5,455 bases of DNA from positions 1 to 5,455 of the forward strand of contig JANXRU010000420.1 of assembly GCA_025356715.1 (NCBI GenBank). The letters are read 5' to 3'. The translations under genes and the position numbers were made by a program. Below, piece by piece: positions 1 to 5,455 of the stretch. Origin of the DNA: Bacteroidota bacterium. Its GTDB lineage: Bacteria > Bacteroidota > Bacteroidia > B-17B0 > B-17BO. Below the pieces are notes generated by a model. The model did no database searches. It was not told the origin of the DNA and was given only the letters and a program-made list of their open reading frames with translations. Positions within the stretch are counted from its first letter, which is position 1, and the number at the start of each line of letters is the position of its first letter.

Positions 1-133
1 TTGACCTTTGTTGAAATTTGTAAAACAGGCAACGTTTTTTTCAAGCGCATATCGAGAAGTCAACACAGAAATGGTTCTCGATACTCATGCTATACCGTGA
101 TTGTAAGAGGCAGGCAAAAATAGTAGAACTGCC
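1..133. other. Intergenic or gene-edge region with no supported gene
   Basis: No coding region can be supported here. Plus frame 1 is open from the window edge to a TAG at 121-123. That stop lies just before the terminator at 134-172, so the frame could be the last 40 codons of a gene entering from the left. Its translation (ending VIVRGRQK) matches no family I recognise, and the other two plus frames are also largely open, so openness is weak evidence. The minus strand offers only a 15-codon frame. No tRNA-like or other known RNA fold was seen. A perfect inverted repeat lies at 50-83, and a weaker 5-bp pair (GGCAG at 109-113, CTGCC at 129-133) sits just before the terminator. Confidence 0.4.
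50..83. repeat. Perfect 9-bp inverted repeat (possible hairpin or operator)
   Basis: TATCGAGAA at 50-58 is followed by its exact reverse complement TTCTCGATA at 75-83, with a 16-base spacer (59-74). Pairing does not extend usefully inward or outward. As RNA it would form a hairpin on either strand; as DNA it could be a binding site for a dimeric regulator. No run of T follows it, so it is not an intrinsic terminator. Its role is unknown. Confidence 0.5.
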
Positions 134-172
134 AAAAAAAGAGGCCTTAACATTACGTTAAAGCCTCTTTTT
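134..172 (-). terminator. Rho-independent terminator of clpP, probably bidirectional
   Basis: The arms at 136-151 and 157-172 are 16 bases each and pair with a single mismatch (a C opposite an A) around the 5-base loop ATTAC. The core is GAGGC/GCCTC, flanked by A and T runs. Read on the minus strand, the hairpin lies 21 bases after the clpP stop and ends in a run of seven U (from A134-A140), the classical intrinsic terminator layout. Read on the plus strand it also ends in five T, so it could stop a transcript entering from the left. Confidence 0.88.
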
Positions 173-193
173 AATTTTGAAATAGATGAACGA

Positions 194-874
194 TTATTTC
201 TTAATTAACACTTCGTCAATCATACCGTATTCTTTAGCTTCTTCGGCAATCATCCAATAATCACGATCACTATCCGCCCAAACTTTTTCATACGTTTGTC
301 CGCTATGGAAGGCGATGATTTCGTATAATTCTTTTTTCAATTTCTGAATTTCACGAGCTGTAATTTCGATGTCAGATGCTTGTCCTTCTGCACCTCCCAA
401 TGGTTGATGAATCATCACACGCGCGTGTTTTAAGGCAGTACGTTTTCCTTTAGCACCAGCGCATTGTAATACAGCGCCCATACTTGCAGCCATACCTGTA
501 CAGATAGTTGCTACATCTGGCTTAATAATTTGCATAGTATCATAAATACCTAAGCCAGCATAAACAGAACCTCCTGGAGAGTTTAAGTAGATTTGAATAT
601 CTTTTTTAGGATCAACAGATTCTAAGAATAATAATTGTGCTTGAACAATATTAGCAACTTGATCGTTAATGCCAGTTCCTAAAAAGATGATACGATCCAT
701 CATTAATCGAGAAAAAACGTCTAATACAGAAACATTTAACTGACGCTCTTCTATAATGTTTGGTGTTAGATTTCTAATACCAGGAGTAATAGCAGATACA
801 TAACTATCGTAAGTTAAGCTATTGATGCCAACATGTTTGGTGGCATATTTTTTAAATTCATTTTGATCAAACAT
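194..874 (-). CDS. clpP: ATP-dependent Clp protease proteolytic subunit ClpP
   Basis: ClpP is the serine peptidase core of the cytoplasmic Clp protease. By family knowledge it forms two stacked heptameric rings that degrade proteins unfolded and fed in by a Clp ATPase such as ClpX. The 226-residue product is complete. The glycine-rich SPGGSVYAG segment (about residues 99-107) contributes to the oxyanion region. The catalytic Ser131 lies in GMAASMG, His156 in VMIHQPLGG and Asp205 in DRDYWM, with spacing matching the E. coli triad. The region from QASDIEITAREI to about residue 190 is the handle helix that joins the rings. The N-terminal stretch of about 45 residues (EFKKYATKHVGIN, then RQLNV) is typical of Bacteroidota ClpP and includes the short leader usually removed by self-processing. 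The ATG start at 872-874 fits this family N-terminus and lies about 20 bases after a strong promoter. There is no Shine-Dalgarno sequence, as usual in this phylum. The gene is divergent from hutU and appears to be transcribed alone; no clpX or tig lies within the window. Confidence 0.98.
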   Translation of the reverse strand: MFDQNEFKKYATKHVGINSLTYDSYVSAITPGIRNLTPNIIEERQLNVSVLDVFSRLMMDRIIFLGTGINDQVANIVQAQLLFLESVDPKKDIQIYLNSPGGSVYAGLGIYDTMQIIKPDVATICTGMAASMGAVLQCAGAKGKRTALKHARVMIHQPLGGAEGQASDIEITAREIQKLKKELYEIIAFHSGQTYEKVWADSDRDYWMIAEEAKEYGMIDEVLIKK

Positions 875-1043
875 AATTAGGGTTTTTAGTTGTTAAACAA
901 ATGTAATTGTTGCGAGCTATAAAGCAAATAAAAAGCCAAAAACTTTTTAACGTCATTTAGTCAGTAACGTATTTTTATAAAATCTTTGGTTTCATTATTA
1001 ATTAAAATTGTAAATTCACGATGCTAATTAACTCACTTTTATA
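875..1043. other. Divergent intergenic region between clpP and hutU
   Basis: This 169-bp A+T-rich stretch separates the two divergent starts and must hold both promoters. The clpP promoter is clear (898-928). For hutU only degenerate matches exist: AATCTTTG at 981-988 with a TTTAG about 20 bases upstream, and TAAAATTG at 1003-1010 with a TTTG only 14 bases upstream. TAATTAA occurs twice (999-1005 and 1025-1031), 26 bases apart, which could be a regulator site or simply A+T-rich sequence. A short AAAAAG/CTTTTT pair (930-935, 943-948) lies just upstream of the clpP -33 element. No ribosome binding site precedes the hutU ATG. Confidence 0.5.
898..928 (-). promoter_or_regulatory. Bacteroidota-type promoter of clpP
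   Basis: On the minus strand a TTTG (-33 element, plus-strand CAAA at 925-928) is followed after exactly 19 bases by TACATTTG (plus-strand CAAATGTA at 898-905). The latter matches the Bacteroidota -7 consensus TAnnTTTG at every fixed position. Transcription would start near 890-893, giving a leader of roughly 18 bases before the clpP ATG. The match to the published consensus for the primary sigma factor of this phylum is visible in the sequence; activity is inferred. Confidence 0.72.
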
Positions 1044-3077
1044 ATGGAAAACACCGTATTTCAAAACCATATATTACAAGGCATTCCTTCCGATTTGCCT
1101 ACAGTAAAAGCTTACGAATCATCTATTAATCATGCGCCTAAGCGTAAAGACAGCTTAAATGCAGAAGAAAAAAAATTAGCTATTCAAAATGCGCTCCGTT
1201 ATTTTGAGCCAAAATTGCATGCTGTTTTAGCGAAAGAATTTGCCGAAGAACTAAAAATATACGGTCGTATTTATATGTATCGTTTTCGCCCCGATTATAA
1301 AATTTTTGCACGACCTATTTCTGAGTACCCTCACCAATCCATTCAAGCAGCCGCTATTATGCATATGCTAAGTAATAACTTGGATTATGCCGTAGCTCAA
1401 CATCCACATGAGTTAATTACTTACGGTGGTAATGGATCTGTGTTTCAAAATTGGGCGCAATACCTTTTAACCATGCAGTATTTAGCCATCATGACAGATG
1501 AGCAAACGTTGGTGTTATATAGCGGTCATCCGATGGGATTATTTCCTTCTCATAAAGATGCCCCACGTGTGGTTGTTACAAACGGGATGATGATTCCGAA
1601 TTATAGTAAGCCAGATGATTGGGAAAAATTTAATGCATTAGGCGTTACTCAATACGGACAAATGACCGCTGGATCCTTTATGTATATTGGTCCGCAAGGC
1701 ATTGTGCACGGTACTTGCATCACCGTAATGAATGCTGCACGTAAAATTTGCAAAACGGAAGAAGAGCGGAAAGGGAAATTATTTGTAACTTGTGGATTAG
1801 GAGGAATGAGTGGCGCTCAGCCTAAGGCAGCAAAAATTGCAGACCTTGTTTCTGTTACCGCAGAGATCAATCCAAAAGCCGTTCATACGCGTCACTCACA
1901 AGGTTGGGTGGATGAAGTATTTGAAAATTTAGATTTATTAATTCCACGTATTAAAATAGCGCAAACAAATAAAGAAGCTGTTTCTTTTGCCTATCAAGGA
2001 AATGTGGTTGATTTATGGGAGCGTTTAGTAAAAGAAAATATGCCTGTTGATATTGGTTCGGATCAAACATCACTGCATAATCCGTGGGCTGGTGGTTATT
2101 ATCCAGTTGGCTTAACGTTAGAAGAGAGTAACCAAATGATGGCTGAAAATCCTGATAAATTTAAAGAGGAAGTTCAAAAAACATTGGTACTCCATGCTAC
2201 TGCGGTAAATACCTTAACCTCCAAAGGCATGTATTTCTTTGATTACGGAAATGCTTTTTTATTGGAAGCGGGTAGGGCAGGTGCGGATATTTACCAAACA
2301 GAAAAACCATTAAAGGGCGGGCATGTTGGCGCAATCTTTAAGTATAAAAGTTATGTGCAAGATATTTTAGGGCCTATGTGTTTTGATTATGGATTTGGGC
2401 CATTCCGCTGGGTTTGCACAAGTGCTAACGAAAACGATTTACGTAAAACGGATGAAATAGCATTGACCGTTTTAGAAGAAATTTATAAAACAGCACCCGA
2501 AGAAATTAAGCAACAACTCAGCGATAATATTGTTTGGATACGTGATGCGATGAAAAATAAATTAGTAGTAGGCTCTCAAGCCCGCATTTTGTATGCTGAT
2601 AGCGAAGGCCGAGTTAAAATTGCTGAAGCCATTAATAAAGCCATTGCTAATAAAGAAATTTCAGCACCAGTTGTATTAGGACGAGATCATCACGATGTGA
2701 GCGGTACCGATTCGCCTTACCGCGAAACGTCTAATATTTATGATGGTTCAAAATTTACTGCTGATATGGCAGTACAAAATTTTGTTGGCGATGCGTTTAG
2801 AGGCGCCACTTGGATTAGTTTACACAACGGTGGTGGAGTAGGTTGGGGCGAAGTAATGAATGGTGGTTTTGGTTTAGTGTTAGATGGCAGTTCGGATGCC
2901 GACAGACGATTAAAATCAATGCTATTTTGGGATGTGAATAATGGTATTGCTCGCCGTGCATGGGCTCGAAACAAAGAAGCCAATTTTGCTATTAAACGCG
3001 AAATGGAACGTACACCCAATTTAAAAGTAACTATTGCTAATTTGGTAGATGAAACTTTATTGAAGGATTTGTTTTAA
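1044..3077 (+). CDS. hutU: Urocanate hydratase (urocanase), long form
   Basis: Urocanase is the second step of histidine breakdown. It adds water to urocanate to give 4-imidazolone-5-propanoate, using tightly bound NAD+ as an electrophile, in the cytoplasm. The protein is complete at 677 residues. It carries the early YGGNGSVFQNWAQY block (about 127-140), the NAD-binding GLGGMSGAQPKAAKIA motif (251-266), and SDQTSLHNPW (339-348). The conserved cysteine is Cys458 in YGFGPFRWVC, equivalent to Cys410 of the Pseudomonas putida enzyme. RDHHDVSGTDSPYRET (547-562) and the glycine-rich SLHNGGGVGWGE (592-603) follow. Common bacterial HutU is about 555 residues; this length resembles the vertebrate UROC1 type (about 676), with the extra sequence lying mainly between about 350 and 450 and at the ends. 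The ATG at 1044 starts a plausible family N-terminus and has no Shine-Dalgarno sequence. No hutH, hutI or hutG is adjacent. The next gene starts 11 bp after the stop on the same strand. Confidence 0.97.
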   Translation: MENTVFQNHILQGIPSDLPTVKAYESSINHAPKRKDSLNAEEKKLAIQNALRYFEPKLHAVLAKEFAEELKIYGRIYMYRFRPDYKIFARPISEYPHQSIQAAAIMHMLSNNLDYAVAQHPHELITYGGNGSVFQNWAQYLLTMQYLAIMTDEQTLVLYSGHPMGLFPSHKDAPRVVVTNGMMIPNYSKPDDWEKFNALGVTQYGQMTAGSFMYIGPQGIVHGTCITVMNAARKICKTEEERKGKLFVTCGLGGMSGAQPKAAKIADLVSVTAEINPKAVHTRHSQGWVDEVFENLDLLIPRIKIAQTNKEAVSFAYQGNVVDLWERLVKENMPVDIGSDQTSLHNPWAGGYYPVGLTLEESNQMMAENPDKFKEEVQKTLVLHATAVNTLTSKGMYFFDYGNAFLLEAGRAGADIYQTEKPLKGGHVGAIFKYKSYVQDILGPMCFDYGFGPFRWVCTSANENDLRKTDEIALTVLEEIYKTAPEEIKQQLSDNIVWIRDAMKNKLVVGSQARILYADSEGRVKIAEAINKAIANKEISAPVVLGRDHHDVSGTDSPYRETSNIYDGSKFTADMAVQNFVGDAFRGATWISLHNGGGVGWGEVMNGGFGLVLDGSSDADRRLKSMLFWDVNNGIARRAWARNKEANFAIKREMERTPNLKVTIANLVDETLLKDLF

Positions 3078-3088
3078 ACTCAGAGTTA

Positions 3089-5239
3089 TTGCGGATTCGT
3101 GTTGTTATATATTTTTTCCATTTAAGCCTTGGTCTTTTTGCTCAGGATCCTATCATTTTATCAGATTCTATTCTTCCCTTTACTAAAGGATGCGAGCAAG
3201 ATCCTCTATTACTAGTAAATAAATTAACAAAAGGGAAAAAGACGGATAAAGAAAAATTCGATGTAATATTCACTTGGGTTACAAAAAACATAAGTTATGA
3301 TTACTACTCCTATTTAGCACCAACAGGAGCATCTATGCCCGACATTAAAAAAATTCTTAAATATAAAGCTGGTATTTGTATTGACTATGCATTTTTAATG
3401 GACACGCTTTGCGAGTTGGCAGGTATTCAAAATGTTTCAATATATGGCTATGCGAAAGACGATCTTTTCGATGTTAATGATTCTATTTACATGGATAACC
3501 ATGCTTGGAACGCTGTAAAATTGAATAATTTATGGTATGTATATGATGTTACTTGGTCATCGGGCGAATACAAATGGGAGTATACGAAATTTAGTAAACG
3601 AGTGATCCGATGGGAAAATAAAATTTATTCAAAATCAAAGTTAACAAAAGTAGAATTCCAATTGAAAGGTGAGGATGAATGCTTTAACAATAATGATGTT
3701 TTAGTTCAAACATACTACCATCTTTCAAGTATAAATCGATTCCTACTAAAGTTACTTAGAAAAGTAAAACTAAAAACTCAACACGTTTTTATAAAAGTTG
3801 CAAGGCCAGATTTCTACTTATCTAATCCCGAAGTTTTTGCGGTAACTCATTTTCCAGACAACCCTTATTGGTCATTGACGATCAGGAAAGAAAGTATTAG
3901 AGGATTTGAAATTGATAGTGCTTATTATCATTTGAACGATAGTTTATATATTAAACAAATAAGATACGGCAGGCCTTGTTCAGATTGTGACACTTACTTT
4001 ACTTTAGATGAAATGGATAAGCATAAACAAATGAAAAAAAATAGTTTTGATTTTAATAAAAGAAATAGATTTATAACGTGGCTAAGTAATTATATGATTG
4101 CAGAATTATATCGCAACAAATCAGTACTAGAAATGGATTCACTAAAAAAGGTTAGCCTAATAGATTCAACCCTCATGTATTTTGCAAATGCAAAAAATGA
4201 TTTATACCAATGTATATCAAATGTGCAAACTAGTTATGATCTTCAAGAGACAAAAAATAAAATGAAGGATAATATTTTATATATAGAAAATAGGGCGCAT
4301 TTGGATTTTATGAGATCAATTGCCAATACAGCCTTTGAATCCACACGTAAAATAGACTACTTTAGTAAGCAGCCTCCTGCGCGAGTTAGAGAATTTAAGC
4401 GAAAGAAAAATAGATTATCCTTAATATATAGCGATATACATATTAAAACAAGGAATTTCAAATCAAAAGAAAAAATTAAAGAACTCGAAGAGAAAACGAA
4501 TACTATTAATAGAAACATTGATGCAATTACCTTGGAACTTACTAAATTACAAAACAATTATTACGGCCTGATTGCTTTAGTATCTGATAATATTTGGAAA
4601 AAGATTAAAGATAATGATAGTTTAAATGTTCCTTTTAAGAAAGGAATTAATTATCGTTATTTATATTTAATGGATAATTATAAAAAGCCAATCGTGGAGG
4701 AGAGAAAGAGAATTGATAAATTTAAAAATCAATATAAATTAAATCTCATAAATGATATTTTTACTCCTTCAGATTCTTGCGCAGATGTAGGCTTTAGAAT
4801 AATACATTTAATTGAAAAAAGAAATGATTTCCTTTTGGAAGTTGCCAAGCTGAATAAGACGCTTGTTGCAGAAGGTTTTCTAAAAGAAGATAGTGTGAAA
4901 ATATATGAGCAGTTTTCTTTACAAAAGATGCAAGAAAATATTTGTTGGATAAGCGGGGGCACATCTAAATTAAATTCTGTTATTTCTGGTTACAAAAAAT
5001 TACTGGAAAACGAAAAAATAATTGAAAATGCTATTAAACTCGAAAGCAAAGTTGAGTATGGAAGATATAATTACATTAACAAAGAAATTAATAGAAGAAA
5101 GAGGAAATTTAGGAGTGTCCCGTTTCACAATTTAAAAATAACCAATAGAAGAAACAATTTTGTTCAAAAATATAAACGAAATTATTTATCTTATTTAAAA
5201 AAAGAGAGGCGAAAATTAATTAAAAAACAAAACAAATAA
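3089..5239 (+). CDS. Exported transglutaminase-like (KY/Cyk3-like) protein with long basic C-terminal region
   Basis: I do not recognise a named gene. Residues 1-18 look like a signal peptide: MRIR, then hydrophobic VVIYFFHLSLGLFA, with probable cleavage before Gln19. The product is therefore probably periplasmic or outside the cell; no lipobox or later membrane segment is seen. Residues 38-157 form a transglutaminase-like core with the cysteine-protease triad intact: Cys97 in AGICIDYA, His138 in DNHAWNAV and Asp153 in VYDVTW. Residues 241-264 (FYLSNPEVF, then THFPDNPYWSLT) resemble the block after the core in kyphoscoliosis-peptidase and Cyk3-type proteins, where it usually reads HFP...WQLL. 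C297 and C300 make a CxxC pair. Residues about 340-716 match nothing I know: charged and helical-looking, with an apolar heptad run at 463-487 and a Lys/Arg/Asn-rich tail from about 657. The start is TTG, since the frame has no ATG before codon 83, which would remove the signal peptide and most of the N-terminal core. The gene is clearly more A+T-rich than hutU and is probably co-transcribed with it. Substrate is unknown; peptidase or cross-linking activity is a guess. Confidence 0.85.
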   Translation: MRIRVVIYFFHLSLGLFAQDPIILSDSILPFTKGCEQDPLLLVNKLTKGKKTDKEKFDVIFTWVTKNISYDYYSYLAPTGASMPDIKKILKYKAGICIDYAFLMDTLCELAGIQNVSIYGYAKDDLFDVNDSIYMDNHAWNAVKLNNLWYVYDVTWSSGEYKWEYTKFSKRVIRWENKIYSKSKLTKVEFQLKGEDECFNNNDVLVQTYYHLSSINRFLLKLLRKVKLKTQHVFIKVARPDFYLSNPEVFAVTHFPDNPYWSLTIRKESIRGFEIDSAYYHLNDSLYIKQIRYGRPCSDCDTYFTLDEMDKHKQMKKNSFDFNKRNRFITWLSNYMIAELYRNKSVLEMDSLKKVSLIDSTLMYFANAKNDLYQCISNVQTSYDLQETKNKMKDNILYIENRAHLDFMRSIANTAFESTRKIDYFSKQPPARVREFKRKKNRLSLIYSDIHIKTRNFKSKEKIKELEEKTNTINRNIDAITLELTKLQNNYYGLIALVSDNIWKKIKDNDSLNVPFKKGINYRYLYLMDNYKKPIVEERKRIDKFKNQYKLNLINDIFTPSDSCADVGFRIIHLIEKRNDFLLEVAKLNKTLVAEGFLKEDSVKIYEQFSLQKMQENICWISGGTSKLNSVISGYKKLLENEKIIENAIKLESKVEYGRYNYINKEINRRKRKFRSVPFHNLKITNRRNNFVQKYKRNYLSYLKKERRKLIKKQNK

Positions 5240-5263
5240 GATTATCAAAACGAAAAAACTCGA
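5240..5263. other. Short convergent gap without visible terminator
   Basis: Twenty-four A+T-rich bases separate the stop of the transglutaminase-like gene from the stop of pdxA on the opposite strand. No inverted repeat or hairpin followed by a T run is visible for either direction, so the two transcripts probably overlap at their 3' ends or stop inside the opposing gene. Confidence 0.5.
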
Positions 5264-5455
5264 TTACCCTCTCTCTCTTTTCATTGGAGAAAATGCCAAC
5301 GGATTAGTAGAAATCTCTGCATTTAAATGTCTGGTTCGATAGATATCAATAGCCGCGTAAATGGCATCTCTGAAAGAAGACTCATCAGCTATTTGTTTAC
5401 CTGCAATTTCGTATGCAGTGCCATGGTCTGGGGAAGTCCGCACAAAATTTAAACC
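5264..5455 (-). CDS. pdxA: 4-hydroxythreonine-4-phosphate dehydrogenase, C-terminal part
   Basis: Only the last 63 codons and the TAA stop (5264-5266) lie in the window; the gene continues beyond base 5455. The translation begins [19 protein letters not shown] and continues with [20 protein letters not shown], the conserved end of PdxA. The His in SPDHGTA (codon at 5423-5425) corresponds to His266 of E. coli PdxA, one of three divalent-metal ligands and contributed across the dimer. PdxA oxidises 4-phosphohydroxy-L-threonine with NAD+; after decarboxylation this gives 3-amino-2-oxopropyl phosphate, which PdxJ uses to make pyridoxine 5'-phosphate. After the family core there is a tail of about 20 residues ([11 protein letters not shown] to KRERG) beyond the point where the E. 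coli protein ends. The gene converges on the upstream plus-strand gene with 24 bp between stops. Confidence 0.93.
   Translation of the reverse strand, partial: GLNFVRTSPDHGTAYEIAGKQIADESSFRDAIYAAIDIYRTRHLNAEISTNPLAFSPMKRERG

Noticed and set aside
115..122. Minus-strand TATTTTTG, an exact -7 promoter match pointing left
   Set aside because: No TTTG or TTG lies about 19 bases upstream; that position falls inside the clpP terminator stem, so a chance match in A+T-rich sequence is more likely.
1..123. Plus-strand frame open to a TAG, as a possible 3' gene end
   Set aside because: The position before a bidirectional terminator is suggestive, but all three plus frames are largely open here and the translation is not recognisable, so it is not called as a CDS.
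981..1010. Possible hutU promoter elements (AATCTTTG and TAAAATTG)
   Set aside because: Each misses a fixed position of TAnnTTTG and lacks a -33 TTTG at the proper distance.
2738..3019. Minus-strand open frame of 93 codons opposite the end of hutU
   Set aside because: It lies entirely inside the well-supported hutU coding region, its product resembles no family, and its openness follows from hutU codon composition.
3049..3063. ATG overlapping the end of hutU as an alternative start for the downstream gene
   Set aside because: It is in a different frame and meets a TGA after four codons.
4357..4557. Minus-strand open frame of 66 codons with a hydrophobic product
   Set aside because: It is antisense to the A+T-rich transglutaminase-like gene; the Phe/Leu/Ile-rich translation is what antisense Lys/Asn/Glu codons produce.
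4729..4962. Minus-strand open frame of 77 codons
   Set aside because: It is antisense to the same gene, with no promoter or family resemblance.

Overview
This window looks like a piece of a chromosome from a member of the Bacteroidota. The evidence is the ClpP sequence type (RQLNV, FSRLMMDRIIFLG and DSDRDYWM blocks), the long 677-residue form of urocanate hydratase, a textbook Bacteroidota-type promoter (TTTG, 19 bases, TAnnTTTG) in front of clpP, the lack of Shine-Dalgarno sequences before the starts, and a secreted transglutaminase-like protein whose signal peptide ends LFA-Q. I cannot name a genus from the sequence alone.

Layout. Bases 1-133 hold no gene I can support; the notable item is a perfect 9-bp inverted repeat. 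Bases 134-172 form a strong, near-symmetrical intrinsic terminator. clpP lies on the minus strand (194-874). A 169-bp divergent intergenic region (875-1043) carries the clpP promoter. hutU (1044-3077, plus strand) encodes urocanate hydratase. After an 11-bp gap follows an A+T-rich gene (3089-5239, plus strand) for an exported protein. It has an intact transglutaminase-like Cys-His-Asp triad, a KY/Cyk3-like HFP...W block, and about 380 further residues that are charged, helical-looking and very basic at the end. The last 192 bases (5264-5455, minus strand) are the 3' end of pdxA, convergent with the previous gene across 24 bp.

How the genes relate. ClpP (cytoplasmic proteolysis), HutU (histidine breakdown) and PdxA (vitamin B6 synthesis) are ordinary chromosomal housekeeping or catabolic genes and do not form a pathway together. 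No other histidine-utilisation gene (hutH, hutI, hutG or ftcD-like) is visible in the window. The transglutaminase-like gene is probably co-transcribed with hutU because of its spacing, but there is no sign of a shared function. It is the only poorly described gene here and the best candidate for follow-up. I see no CRISPR array, insertion sequence, phage or defence genes, rRNA or tRNA.
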